A stretch of 64,000 bases of DNA, from positions 496,001 through 560,000 of the forward strand of contig JBAOIG010000005.1 in NCBI GenBank assembly GCA_037045155.1, given 5' to 3'. Within the stretch, counting starts at the first letter, position 1. The number at the start of each line of letters is the position of its first letter. The DNA is from Thermomicrobiales bacterium. Its GTDB lineage: Bacteria > Chloroflexota > Chloroflexia > Thermomicrobiales > CFX8. Both the position numbers and the translations under genes were made by a program. Positions 43,782 through 51,814 of the stretch are shown here, piece by piece. The notes under the pieces are model-generated. The model did no database searches and was not told the DNA's origin. It was given only the letters and a program-made list of their open reading frames with translations.

Positions 43782-45214
43782 TCGACCTGTTCACCACGCG
43801 CGACGGGCTGATCGGTCTCGCCTATCTCGTCGCCGCGTTCCTGTTCGTTCTCGGTCTGCGCTACATGTCGAGCCCGACATCGGCGCGACAGGGCAATCAG
43901 ATCGCCGCGGTCGGCATGGGAATCGCCGTGCTGGCAACCTTCTTCCTCCACGACGAGCATGGCGTCGGGATGTCGATGACCAACGTCGCCCTGATCATCG
44001 TCGCCATCGCGATCGGTGGAGTCGCCTCGGCCTACCCATCGCGCAAGGTGCCGATGACGGCGATGCCGCAGATGGTCGCGATCTTCAACGGCATGGGTGG
44101 CGCGACGGCGGCGTTAGTCGCCATCGGCGAGTTCATGCATCTCAGCGATGACCTCAGCCGCGGACAGACCGTCTCGGTCGTTCTCGGCGTCATCATCGGT
44201 TCGATCTCGTTCTCCGGTAGCGTCATCGCCTTCCTCAAGCTGCAGGAGAAGATCTCCGGCCGGCCGATTATCTGGACCGGTCAGAATGTCATCAACGCGG
44301 TCGTCGCGCTCGGCATCGCCGTGCTCGGTGTCGCGGTCGCTGGCGGCTTCGTCGAAGGCAGCACTGCCAAGCTGATGCTGCTGGCCGTCTTCGCCCTTGC
44401 GCTGCTGCTCGGGCTGGGAACCGTCCTGCCGATCGGCGGCGCGGACATGCCGGTCGTCATTGCCATCCTGAACTCCTTCACCGGCGTTGCGGCGGCGATC
44501 ACCGGCTTCCAGCTGTCGAATCAGGCGCTGATCGTGGCCGGCGCGCTTGTCGGCGCATCCGGCGCGTTCCTGACGCTGCTGATGGCCCGCGCAATGAACC
44601 GCTCGGTTTCCAACGTGCTGTTCGGAGCGTTCGGCGCGCACCACACCACCGGCGCCGCCGTTGGCGCAGGTGGCGACGCACTGCCGATCCGCGAGATCAC
44701 CGCCGAGGACGCGGCGATCCCGTTGGCCTACGCCGAGCGTGTCATCATCGTGCCGGGCTACGGCCTCGCCGTCGCCCAGGCTCAGCAACAGGTTCGCGAG
44801 CTGGCCGACATGCTGAAGGAGCGCGGCGTGGATGTGCGATACGCGATCCACCCGGTGGCCGGCCGTATGCCTGGCCACATGAACGTGCTCCTCGCCGAGG
44901 CCAACGTCGCCTACGACGATCTCTACGAGATGGAGCAGATCAACGACGACTTCGCCAACACCGACGTCGCGCTGGTCATCGGCGCGAACGACGTTACCAA
45001 CCCGGCGGCGCGCAGCGACACGAGCAGCCCGATCTACGGGATGCCGATCCTGAACGTCGACCAGGCGAAGAACATCATCGTCCTCAAGCGCAGCATGAGC
45101 TCCGGCTTCGCCGGCATCGAGAACATGCTGTTCCACGACCCGAAGACCTCGATGCTCTTCGGCGACGCCCGCGCCTCGCTCAGCAAGCTGATCGAGGCAG
45201 TCAAGGCAGCATAG
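43778..45214 (+). CDS. pntB: NAD(P) transhydrogenase, beta subunit
   Basis: Beta subunit: eight to nine membrane helices carrying the proton channel, then the NADP(H)-binding domain III (about residues 300-478). Domain III shows VIIVPGYGLAVAQAQ, the NADP-binding glycine-rich strand, and VALVIGANDVTNPAARSD. With PntAA/AB it couples hydride transfer between NADH and NADP+ to the proton gradient, making NADPH. The start overlaps pntAB in an ATGA-type junction. The operon ends with a hairpin 25 bp after the stop. Confidence 0.95.
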   Translation: MIDLFTTRDGLIGLAYLVAAFLFVLGLRYMSSPTSARQGNQIAAVGMGIAVLATFFLHDEHGVGMSMTNVALIIVAIAIGGVASAYPSRKVPMTAMPQMVAIFNGMGGATAALVAIGEFMHLSDDLSRGQTVSVVLGVIIGSISFSGSVIAFLKLQEKISGRPIIWTGQNVINAVVALGIAVLGVAVAGGFVEGSTAKLMLLAVFALALLLGLGTVLPIGGADMPVVIAILNSFTGVAAAITGFQLSNQALIVAGALVGASGAFLTLLMARAMNRSVSNVLFGAFGAHHTTGAAVGAGGDALPIREITAEDAAIPLAYAERVIIVPGYGLAVAQAQQQVRELADMLKERGVDVRYAIHPVAGRMPGHMNVLLAEANVAYDDLYEMEQINDDFANTDVALVIGANDVTNPAARSDTSSPIYGMPILNVDQAKNIIVLKRSMSSGFAGIENMLFHDPKTSMLFGDARASLSKLIEAVKAA

Positions 45215-45239
45215 CGGCCAGGAGACTGGATGCGGGACG

Positions 45240-45269
45240 CGGGCGGGGGAGTGATCCTCCGCCCGCGTT
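45240..45269 (+). terminator. terminator of pnt operon
   Basis: 13-base arms (cgcgggcggggga / tcctccgcccgcg, one mismatch) with a 4-base loop, 25 bp after pntB, followed by ttggtgttgggg. Confidence 0.6.
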
Positions 45270-45280
45270 GGTGTTGGGGA

Positions 45281-45333
45281 CCTCACCCCCCCTGCCCCCT
45301 CTCCCGCGGGGAGAGGGGGCAGGGGGTGAGGTC
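45281..45333. repeat. 53-base C/G-tract hairpin element
   Basis: gacctcacccc... and its complement form arms of about 25 bases with a small bulge and a loop of about 3 bases; one arm is almost pure pyrimidine and the other almost pure purine. It is much longer than needed for termination and looks like a dispersed repeat of the kind common in GC-rich genomes. It lies between the pnt terminator and the next start codon. Confidence 0.6.
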
Positions 45334-45403
45334 CAGTTGCGGTACAGTACCCCCGAAAACGCCGTGACGCGGCGTGGGGAAGCAGAGAGAGGGGAGATTC
45401 ACA

Positions 45404-46636
45404 ATGGCAGGACGGTATCTCATTCGCGGCGGTGTGCTGATCGACGGCACCGGCACGGACCCGATCGTTGACGGCGCGGTGCTGGTCGAGGGGGACAAGA
45501 TCGTCGAGGTCGGGCCAGCCAGCGCGATATCGGCCGGCCGCGCCGAGGTGATCAACGCCAAGGGCCGCACGATCATGCCGGGCATGATCGACACCCACAT
45601 CCATATCGGCTCGGACGGCAGCCCGAACCCGATGCGTCGGCTCAAGGAGACGAACGCATACGCCGCGATCAAGTCGGTTGTCCACGCCAAGGCGCTGCTG
45701 GAGGCCGGATTCACTGCCGTCCGCGACGCCGGCGCGCACGGCTACACGAACATCGCTATCCGTGACGCGATCAACGCCGGACTCGTCGTCGGCCCACGAA
45801 TGCGCGCGCCCGGCTACGGCCTGACCAGCACCGGCGGCCACGGCGATAGCTACTACAAGCCCGAGGTCCACATCGACAACGCCGGCCTGGTTGACGGCCC
45901 GGATGAAGTGCGTCGAACAACCCGCCTGATGCTGAAGATGGGCGCGGACTGCATCAAGTTCGTCTCGGCCACCGGCGGCGTCATGTCGGACGGCGACGAG
46001 CCGGCCGTGCCGCAGTTCACCGTCGAAGAGATGGCAGCCGGCATCCACGAGGCCAGGATGCACGGCGTCTACACCTTCGCCCACGCCCAGGGCAACCAGG
46101 GAATCAAGAACGCGATCAACGCGGGTATCAACAGCATCGAGCATGGCTTCTGGATCGACGACGAAGCTGCCCAGATGATGATCGACAACAACGTCTACTT
46201 CGTCCCGACGCTCAACGCCGTCTACCAGATCGTTGAGTACGGCGAAGAGGCGGGCATCCCGGTCTATGCCGTGCGCAAGGCTCGCGCCGCACAGGAGGCG
46301 CACCTGGAGAGCTTCGCCCGCGCCTACAAGGCCGGCGTCAAGATCGCGATGGGGACCGACGCGGGCACCCCGTTCAATCGGCAGGGCGAGAACGCGATCG
46401 AGGTCGATCTGATGTGCCGGGCCGGCATGAAGGCGATGGACGCCATCGTCGCGACAACGAAGACGGCCGCCGAGCTCCTGCAATGGGGCGACAAGACCGG
46501 CACGCTCGAAGCCGGCAAGTGGGCCGATCTGATCCTGGTCGACGGCGACCCGCTGGACAACGTCGCCATCCTCCGCCAGCCGGCCAGCATCTCGTTCGTC
46601 ATGAAGGGCGGAGAGGTCGCCTCCAACAGGCTGTAA
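45404..46636 (+). CDS. amidohydrolase-family metallo-enzyme
   Basis: 410 residues from the ATG at 45404, which follows AGAGGGGAG. Metal ligands: HIH in GMIDTHIHIGSDG, Lys in ADCIKFVSATGG, His in YTFAHAQGNQG and SIEHGFW, Asp in IAMGTDAGTPF. Same subgroup as the product at 22250-23452 (imidazolonepropionase/prolidase-like). The C-terminal TGTLEAGKWADLILVDGDPL is the usual closing strand. Substrate unknown. It has no operon partner. Confidence 0.88.
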   Translation: MAGRYLIRGGVLIDGTGTDPIVDGAVLVEGDKIVEVGPASAISAGRAEVINAKGRTIMPGMIDTHIHIGSDGSPNPMRRLKETNAYAAIKSVVHAKALLEAGFTAVRDAGAHGYTNIAIRDAINAGLVVGPRMRAPGYGLTSTGGHGDSYYKPEVHIDNAGLVDGPDEVRRTTRLMLKMGADCIKFVSATGGVMSDGDEPAVPQFTVEEMAAGIHEARMHGVYTFAHAQGNQGIKNAINAGINSIEHGFWIDDEAAQMMIDNNVYFVPTLNAVYQIVEYGEEAGIPVYAVRKARAAQEAHLESFARAYKAGVKIAMGTDAGTPFNRQGENAIEVDLMCRAGMKAMDAIVATTKTAAELLQWGDKTGTLEAGKWADLILVDGDPLDNVAILRQPASISFVMKGGEVASNRL

Positions 46637-46716
46637 GACGATCTACGCAAAGGGCGAGGCGACATGAGCGCCTCGTCCTTTCTTGTCTGCATAGCAACCC
46701 ATCCGTAGGGCCGACT

Positions 46717-47610
46717 CTACTCCTGCGAAGTGGCCCGCGTCGCCCCCAGGATCTGGTCGCGCAGCCAGGCATCCGTTCCGGCCAGATGCGCGAGGATCTG
46801 GCGGATGTGCCACTCGCCCTCGGGCGCGATGTAGAGCAGTTCATCCGAAATGCCGACGAGGTGGCTCTCCAGGACGCCGCGCGCGCGCCAGGCGAGTCCG
46901 AGCAGTCGCTGGGCCTCGGTCGGCGCGCGGCCGACCTGCTCGCGCCACTTGAGGATGTGGGCGGTGTGCTCGCGCTCGTGGTGGGCGAAGCGCATCAGTC
47001 GGAACCGCACGTCGGTCGGGCGCTGAAACCAGACCGTCGGCGCGGCGAGGGCATCGTCCGGCAGGCCGGCCAGCGCCGCGAGCGCCGCTTCCCGGGCCGC
47101 GTCGAACCGGAGGATGAAGTCATCCAGCGTGCCGTCGAGCTGAGTATCAACCGACGGCGGCAGGACATCATCCGATGGTCGCTCGTAGGCTCTGCCAGCC
47201 CGGAAGAGCTCAACCGAGTGCAGCGTCTGGACCCGATATGAATGCTCGCTGTTGATGACATGGGCCAGCGTCCGGCGCAGTGGCCATTCCCCCTCCGGCG
47301 CGAGGTCGAGATCGGCGTCATTCAGCCCGACCAGCGCGGCCAGCAGATCGCCGCGGGTCATTTCAGCGCGAGCCAGGATGCGCTGGGCCGTCGTCTGGCG
47401 AAAGCCCGACTCAATCAGCCGCGTCTGGACCGAGAGCTCGTGCTCCTCCTCATGGTCGGCGAAGCGCAGGAACATGAAGCGGACATCCACCGGCCCGCCG
47501 GCCCAGGTTGTCTCGTCGCCCATGCGTTCGGCTGGGATGCCATCCAGTTGGTCGAAGATGGCGCGGCGATGAGCGCGGTTCTCGGCGAGCAGGTCACGAG
47601 CCTCGGACAT
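46717..47610 (-). CDS. DinB-like protein with duplicated, permuted halves
   Basis: 297 residues of the DinB/YfiT-like four-helix metal-binding family. Two copies of a unit of about 140 residues can be aligned by eye: VDVRFMFLRFADHEEEH ... APEGEWPLRRTLAHV and TDVRFRLMRFAHHEREH ... APEGEWHIRQILAHL. In ordinary DinB proteins the PEGEW/LAH part comes first and the HExxH-like part last, so each unit here has the reverse order and a normal domain is formed across the unit boundary. The His residues are the likely metal ligands. Family roles include thiol-dependent transfer; none is proven here. Confidence 0.75.
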   Translation of the reverse strand: MSEARDLLAENRAHRRAIFDQLDGIPAERMGDETTWAGGPVDVRFMFLRFADHEEEHELSVQTRLIESGFRQTTAQRILARAEMTRGDLLAALVGLNDADLDLAPEGEWPLRRTLAHVINSEHSYRVQTLHSVELFRAGRAYERPSDDVLPPSVDTQLDGTLDDFILRFDAAREAALAALAGLPDDALAAPTVWFQRPTDVRFRLMRFAHHEREHTAHILKWREQVGRAPTEAQRLLGLAWRARGVLESHLVGISDELLYIAPEGEWHIRQILAHLAGTDAWLRDQILGATRATSQE

Positions 47611-47688
47611 GATGCCTCCTGAGAATGGGCAGCCCCTCGACGGTGCGAGGGGCTGCGGGCTGAGATCAGTGTATTCGGGTAGGGATGC

Positions 47689-49326
47689 TCAGTCCTTGCG
47701 GTGCTTCTTCGGCGGCACGCCGTAGCCGAGGAGGCGGCTCGGGTTCGGCATCGGGCCGACCGGCACCTCGATCAGAGCCGGACCGTCCTGCTTGAACGCC
47801 TCTGCGATCGCGTCCTGCAGGCCGTCTGGTGTCTCGGTTCGCACGCTGAACATGCCAAACGACTCGGCGAGCTTGACGAAGTCGGGGTTCAGCAGATCAC
47901 TCGCGATCGTCCGACCACGGTAGTTCTCCTGCTGGATGCGCTTGACGTTGCCGAAGGCGTTGTCGTTGAAGACGACCGTCGTCAGCGGGATCTTGTGCAG
48001 GACGGCGGTCGAGAGCTCCTGGACGTTGTACATGAAGCCGCCATCGCCGTTGATCGAGACGACGCGCTTGTCCGGGTTGCCGGCCTGCGCGCCAAGCGCG
48101 GTGGCGAAGCCGTAGCCGAGCGTGCCCTGGTAGCCCGAGGTCACGTAGGTGCGCGGCTCGTAGACCGGGAAGCCGTTGCTCGACCAGTAGCCAACCTGGG
48201 TGCTCTCAGCAACGAGGATACCATCGTCCGGCAGTGCCGCCCGAACCGCGCCGGCAAAGGCAGCCTGCGGCTGGAGCTCGTGGAGCACGTCGTCGATCCG
48301 CGCCTTGAGCGCGTTCAGCTCATCCTCGCGCGAGTCGCGCTTGGAGTTGTACTTGCCGGTGCGCTCGACGAGCGCGGCCAGGCCAGCCTTGGCGTTGGCG
48401 ACGATCCCGATCGTCGGCTCGTAGGTGCGACCGATCTCCTCGGGGTCGACGTCCATCTGGATCAATGTCCAGTCGGTGTCGGTGCCCCACTGCCCAAGCG
48501 GTTGCGACATGCGCGTGCCAACGCCGAGGATGACGTCGGCGTCCTTCCACAGATCGCGGCCGACGAGCATGTTCTGTCCGAGGTAGTGACGGGATGAGAC
48601 CGCGCCGCGGCCGTTGCTCGACATCACAACCGGCGCTTCGAGCATCTCGGCCAGGGCCAGCAGCTCTTCGGTCGCGTCCATCACGCCGCCGCCGACGAAG
48701 ATGACCGGCTTCTTGGCGCCGCCGAGCGCCTTGGCGGCAGCTTCGAGCTTGTCCGGGTCACCGGTCGAGGTCTCGATCTCGGCCGGGTCGAGCAGCGTCA
48801 TCTCGGCGAGCTTGCCCATGATGTCCGGTGACATCTCCAGGTGGACCGGGCGCGGCCGGCCGGAGAGCATGCGCTGGAACGCCTCGCGAACGAGCGCGGG
48901 GGCATCCTCGGGCTTCTCGGCCCGCGCTGCCCACTTGGTGACCGAGGCCATCATCTCCAGCTGGTGCGGGATCTCGTGCAGAACCCCACGGCCGACGCCG
49001 ATCAGGTCGGACTGAATCTGCCCGGCGATGCAGAGCACCGGCGAGTTCGTCGCATAAGCGGTCGAGAGGCCGGCAGTCGCGTTCAACAGGCCCGGGCCCG
49101 GGACGACCAGGCAGACACCAGGCTTGCCGGTTGTTCGCGCATAGCCATCGGCCATGTACGACGTCGCCTGCTCGTGGCGGGTGTGATAGAGCTTGATACT
49201 GTCCTGCTCGTCGTAGAGCGCGTCGAAGATGTTGTCAAGCTGGACGCCCGGCAGGACGAACATCGTGTCGACGCCATGTTTCTTCAGGGACTGGACGATC
49301 GCCTGTCCCCCGGTCAGCTGTGCCAC
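47689..49326 (-). CDS. thiamine diphosphate-dependent enzyme, acetolactate synthase-like
   Basis: 545 residues in the standard order: N-terminal pyrimidine-binding domain with the catalytic glutamate in YHTRHEQATSYMADGYAR, central domain (about 190-330), and C-terminal diphosphate-binding domain with GDGGFMYNVQELSTA through VVFNDNAFGNVK, the metal/ThDP motif. Close to the acetolactate synthase/benzoylformate decarboxylase group; no regulatory-subunit gene is adjacent, so a catabolic enzyme is as likely as isoleucine-valine synthesis. Two palindromes lie upstream of the start (49384-49393 and 49417-49428). Confidence 0.88.
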   Translation of the reverse strand: MAQLTGGQAIVQSLKKHGVDTMFVLPGVQLDNIFDALYDEQDSIKLYHTRHEQATSYMADGYARTTGKPGVCLVVPGPGLLNATAGLSTAYATNSPVLCIAGQIQSDLIGVGRGVLHEIPHQLEMMASVTKWAARAEKPEDAPALVREAFQRMLSGRPRPVHLEMSPDIMGKLAEMTLLDPAEIETSTGDPDKLEAAAKALGGAKKPVIFVGGGVMDATEELLALAEMLEAPVVMSSNGRGAVSSRHYLGQNMLVGRDLWKDADVILGVGTRMSQPLGQWGTDTDWTLIQMDVDPEEIGRTYEPTIGIVANAKAGLAALVERTGKYNSKRDSREDELNALKARIDDVLHELQPQAAFAGAVRAALPDDGILVAESTQVGYWSSNGFPVYEPRTYVTSGYQGTLGYGFATALGAQAGNPDKRVVSINGDGGFMYNVQELSTAVLHKIPLTTVVFNDNAFGNVKRIQQENYRGRTIASDLLNPDFVKLAESFGMFSVRTETPDGLQDAIAEAFKQDGPALIEVPVGPMPNPSRLLGYGVPPKKHRKD

Positions 49327-49383
49327 CCTGGCTCCTTCTCTCCTCCGGCCGCGACGCGCGCGGTCTCAACCCTGCCGGTTCGA

Positions 49384-49428
49384 TTCAATTGAAACGGCCA
49401 AACTATATTGTATGCGATTTCACGAAAT
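49384..49428. promoter_or_regulatory. two short palindromes upstream of thiamine enzyme gene
   Basis: ttcaattgaa (49384-49393) and atttcacgaaat (49417-49428) flank a minus-strand TACAAT (49407-49412) in an AT-rich patch. They could be operator and -10 of the minus-strand gene at 47689-49326; no -35 is evident. Confidence 0.35.
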
Positions 49429-49535
49429 ACTGATACCACGCATGCTGCGCATCAGAAATGCTGATTCGGCGACGAGGCACAGCGCGGACGCAGGAAACCA
49501 GCATCTGGAGCGCCGCAATCGCAGCGCGGATACGC

Positions 49536-49781
49536 TCAGCCGAGATGCAGCCAGGTTCCGATGAAATAGCAGACGACGGTGATCCCGAGCATCACGAGCA
49601 TGAGCAGGATCGAGAAGACGATCCAGGTGATACCCCAGCGCGCCAGCCCTGCATTCGACTCCGAGGTTGGACCGGGGACGAGGAACTCGTCCTTCGCGGC
49701 CGGCCGTGGGTGGCCCGCATCCGCTGTGGCTTCGTCGGTAGCCTCCGGCATCGGTTCGCCGTCCGGCGTGCTCGTGCTCAT
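49536..49781 (-). CDS. small single-span membrane protein
   Basis: 81 residues from the ATG at 49781, preceded by GGGAGG. An acidic, Pro/Ala/Glu-rich N-terminal 50 residues is followed by one membrane helix (WIVFSILLMLVMLGITVVCYFIG). No family is recognised. The frame is open further upstream but without coding character. Confidence 0.55.
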   Translation of the reverse strand: MSTSTPDGEPMPEATDEATADAGHPRPAAKDEFLVPGPTSESNAGLARWGITWIVFSILLMLVMLGITVVCYFIGTWLHLG

Positions 49782-49845
49782 GGCCTCCCTGCCCCTGGCC
49801 GCCCCAGCAGACGAGCCACTGGTAATCTTGCCACGAGCTCCGGCA

Positions 49846-50277
49846 TTATCCGGCCAGCCAGGCGTCGAGCGAGCCAGCCACCGCGACGGTGCGATCACCC
49901 GGCGTCCGAGCGATGATATCCGCATCGGACAACGCGGCGAGAATCGCCGCGCCTAGCGCGCCGCCGAGGTGCGGCCGGCGCTCCGTCCAGTCGGTGCAGC
50001 CATAGGCGTGCATCCGGTGCGCCGCCTCGGCAGCTTCCACATCGACGTCTCGCGCGGCCAGCGCCTGCCGGCCGGCGTCCGTTAGCTGGTAGTGAACACG
50101 GCGTCCATCGTCCCGATTGACCTCCAGCCAGCCACGCCTCAGTAGCTCGTCCATGAGGCGAACACCAAGCACCCCGGCCAGGTGGTCGTAACAGGTGCGA
50201 GCCTGGCGCATCGGCGTGTCGTTACGGACGAGCCGGCTGGCCTGGGCACTACGAGGCGGTAGAGTGTCGATCATCAT
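49846..50277 (-). CDS. ArsR-like protein lacking the DNA-binding half
   Basis: 143 residues from ATG 50277, which has AAAGGA at good spacing. The sequence from RTCYDHLAGVLGVRLMDEL through CTDWTERRPHLGGALGAAI is the C-terminal half of a subgroup of ArsR-family regulators. The winged helix-turn-helix of about 95 residues that normally precedes RTCYDHLAG is missing; only 28 unrelated residues stand in its place. So this is a truncated gene or a protein reusing the dimer/effector half. The C-terminus AGSLDAWLAG is normal-looking. Confidence 0.6.
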   Translation of the reverse strand: MMIDTLPPRSAQASRLVRNDTPMRQARTCYDHLAGVLGVRLMDELLRRGWLEVNRDDGRRVHYQLTDAGRQALAARDVDVEAAEAAHRMHAYGCTDWTERRPHLGGALGAAILAALSDADIIARTPGDRTVAVAGSLDAWLAG

Positions 50278-50406
50278 CGTGTCCTTTCCGGGATCATCAC
50301 GTCCAACCTGGATCAGCATACGTCGTGCTCCGCTCTGCGGGAAGACACATCCTGCCCGGGTAAGTCAGCTCGATCACGGTCGCGGATGCCTCGAAGCAAC
50401 GTGCGA

Positions 50407-50412
50407 TAGAAT
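50407..50412 (+). promoter_or_regulatory. -10 element for the fluoride-riboswitch transcript
   Basis: TAGAAT ending 7 bases before the first riboswitch stem. No convincing -35 upstream. Confidence 0.4.
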
Positions 50413-50414
50413 GC

Positions 50415-50484
50415 GGGACGGCGGTGGAGTCCGCCAGGGTGGCGATGCCGCCCGAACCGCGAACGCGCCAATGACTCCTGCCCC
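50415..50484 (+). ncRNA. fluoride riboswitch (crcB motif)
   Basis: The stem-loop ggcggTGGAGTccgcc (50420-50435) matches the conserved first hairpin of fluoride riboswitches, and AATGACTCCTGCC (50470-50482) matches the conserved 3' strand. GGAGT in the loop (50426-50430) pairs with ACTCC (50474-50478) as the known pseudoknot. An extra small hairpin (ggtggcgatgccgcc) is inserted between them relative to the Bacillus example. It precedes crcB and merges with a terminator, so fluoride should permit read-through. Confidence 0.88.
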
Positions 50485-50510
50485 AGCTGATGCCGGGCCA
50501 GGGGTTTTTT
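50475..50510 (+). terminator. riboswitch-controlled terminator
   Basis: ctcctgcccc pairs with gggccagggg (one mismatch, one wobble) around a 10-base loop, followed directly by six T. The 5' arm reuses the CTCC of the riboswitch pseudoknot, so the two structures exclude each other. Confidence 0.8.
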
Positions 50511-50544
50511 GTTTCGCGCAAACGACGTAAGGGAAATCACGGCG

Positions 50545-50913
50545 ATGGCTGCGATCTGGGTGGCACTTGGCGGAGCGATCGGCGCAGTGAGCCGTTACCT
50601 GCTGTCCGGGTGGATCAATACATCGTTGGGGCCGGGACCATTCGCGATCTTCGTCGTCAACATCTCCGGCGCATTCCTCATCGGCTTCATCACGACGCTC
50701 ACTCAGGATCGCTTTATCATCGATCCGCATCATCGCGTATTCATTACGGTCGGCATTCTCGGCGGCTACACGACGTTTTCGACCTGGACATATGAGACGA
50801 TGCAATTGATCCAGAACGGCGAATACCTGCGCGCCGGGCTGAACAGCGGAGGATCACTGGTCGTCGGTCTGGTGGCCGTCTATCTCGGCATTATCGCCGC
50901 GCGGCTGATTTGA
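50545..50913 (+). CDS. crcB: fluoride ion exporter CrcB/Fluc
   Basis: Small dual-topology membrane channel that lets fluoride leave the cell. 122 residues with four helices; family hallmarks GGAIGAVSRYLLSGW, NISGAFLIGFITTL and GGYTTFSTWTYE (phenylalanine and Na+-site region) are all present. The start at 50545 gives the standard MAAIWVALGG opening. Only one copy is here, so it would form a homodimer. First gene of the riboswitch operon. Confidence 0.94.
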   Translation: MAAIWVALGGAIGAVSRYLLSGWINTSLGPGPFAIFVVNISGAFLIGFITTLTQDRFIIDPHHRVFITVGILGGYTTFSTWTYETMQLIQNGEYLRAGLNSGGSLVVGLVAVYLGIIAARLI

Positions 50914-50939
50914 TGACTGACGCGGAGGAGGCAACGGCC

Positions 50940-51293
50940 ATGAAGATTCAGGGGCCGGGCAAGTGGCTACGGGTGTACATCGGTGAGTCGGATCGCTGGC
51001 AGGGCAAGCCGCTATTTCAGGCGATCGTCGAAATGTTGCGCCGCGAAGGGGTGGCCGGCGCGACGGTTCTGCGAGGAATCGAGGGGTTTGGCGCGCACTC
51101 ACGCATCCACACCGCGCGTATCCTGCGGCTGTCGGAGGATCTGCCGCTGGTGATCGATGTCGTCGACAGCGCCGAACGCATCGAACGCATCCTGCCAATG
51201 CTCGACGACATGGTGAACGAGGGGCTGATTACTGTTATCGATGTTGAGATCGTAAAGTACCGGCATCGCGATGGCGAACCGGGAGATGATTGA
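50940..51293 (+). CDS. DUF190 family protein
   Basis: 117 residues of the DUF190 family, a ferredoxin-like, PII-related fold often encoded beside crcB. The ATG at 50940 is chosen for GGAGGAGG upstream and because the product then starts MKIQGPGKWLRVYIGE, the family opening. The glycine-containing segment GVAGATVLRGIEGFGAHSRIH is the most conserved part. Function not established; a modulator of the fluoride channel is plausible from genomic association. Confidence 0.88.
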   Translation: MKIQGPGKWLRVYIGESDRWQGKPLFQAIVEMLRREGVAGATVLRGIEGFGAHSRIHTARILRLSEDLPLVIDVVDSAERIERILPMLDDMVNEGLITVIDVEIVKYRHRDGEPGDD

Positions 51294-51301
51294 GAGAGAT
51301 A

Positions 51302-51814
51302 ATGAGCACGGAACGCGGCGTCGTCGACGCCTTTATTGAGATTCCGATGGGGAGCCGCAACAAATACGAGTTCGATGAGGGGTCCGGTCAGTTCCGGCTG
51401 GATCGCGTGCTCTACTCGTCGGTCCACTACCCGACCGACTATGGGTTCATCGCCCACACGCTCGCGCCGGATGGCGATCATCTCGACATCCTCGTCGTCG
51501 TCCACGAGCCGACCTTCCCCGGCTGCGTCGTCGAGGCGCGCCCCATCGGCGGGCTGGACATGTCCGATGAGAAGGGCAGCGATTTCAAGGTGCTGGCCGT
51601 GCCGACCGGAGACCCACGCTTCGACCACGTCCACACGCTGCGTGATATGGCCCCGCACACCCTGCTCGAGATCGAGGCGTTCTTCGCCACCTACAAGCTG
51701 CTGGAGCCGAAAGACACGGAAGTGCTCGGTTGGCACGAGGTAGACGAAGCCTGGGAGATGATCGAACGATCGCGCGAGACGTGGGCGGCCGCCCGGGTGG
51801 CGCGCAACGGATGA
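51302..51814 (+). CDS. ppa: inorganic pyrophosphatase (family I)
   Basis: Hydrolyses pyrophosphate to phosphate with Mg2+. 170 residues. Active-site features: EIPMGSRNKYEFDEGSG (Glu, Lys, Tyr), YPTDYGFI, and the metal-binding aspartates in DGDHLDILVV (usual form DGDPLDVLV; His replaces Pro) and KVLAVPTGDPR. It sits in the fluoride-riboswitch operon 8 bp after the DUF190 gene. Family I pyrophosphatases are inhibited by fluoride, so induction would restore activity under fluoride stress. Confidence 0.93.
   Translation: MSTERGVVDAFIEIPMGSRNKYEFDEGSGQFRLDRVLYSSVHYPTDYGFIAHTLAPDGDHLDILVVVHEPTFPGCVVEARPIGGLDMSDEKGSDFKVLAVPTGDPRFDHVHTLRDMAPHTLLEIEAFFATYKLLEPKDTEVLGWHEVDEAWEMIERSRETWAAARVARNG

Noticed and set aside
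44114..46483. 789-codon frame antisense to pntB and the amidohydrolase gene
   Set aside because: It crosses two secure genes and a terminator hairpin and has shadow-frame composition.
46717..47610. HEEEH and HEREH as metalloprotease HExxH motifs
   Set aside because: The surrounding sequence is DinB-like, where these histidines are four-helix-bundle metal ligands.
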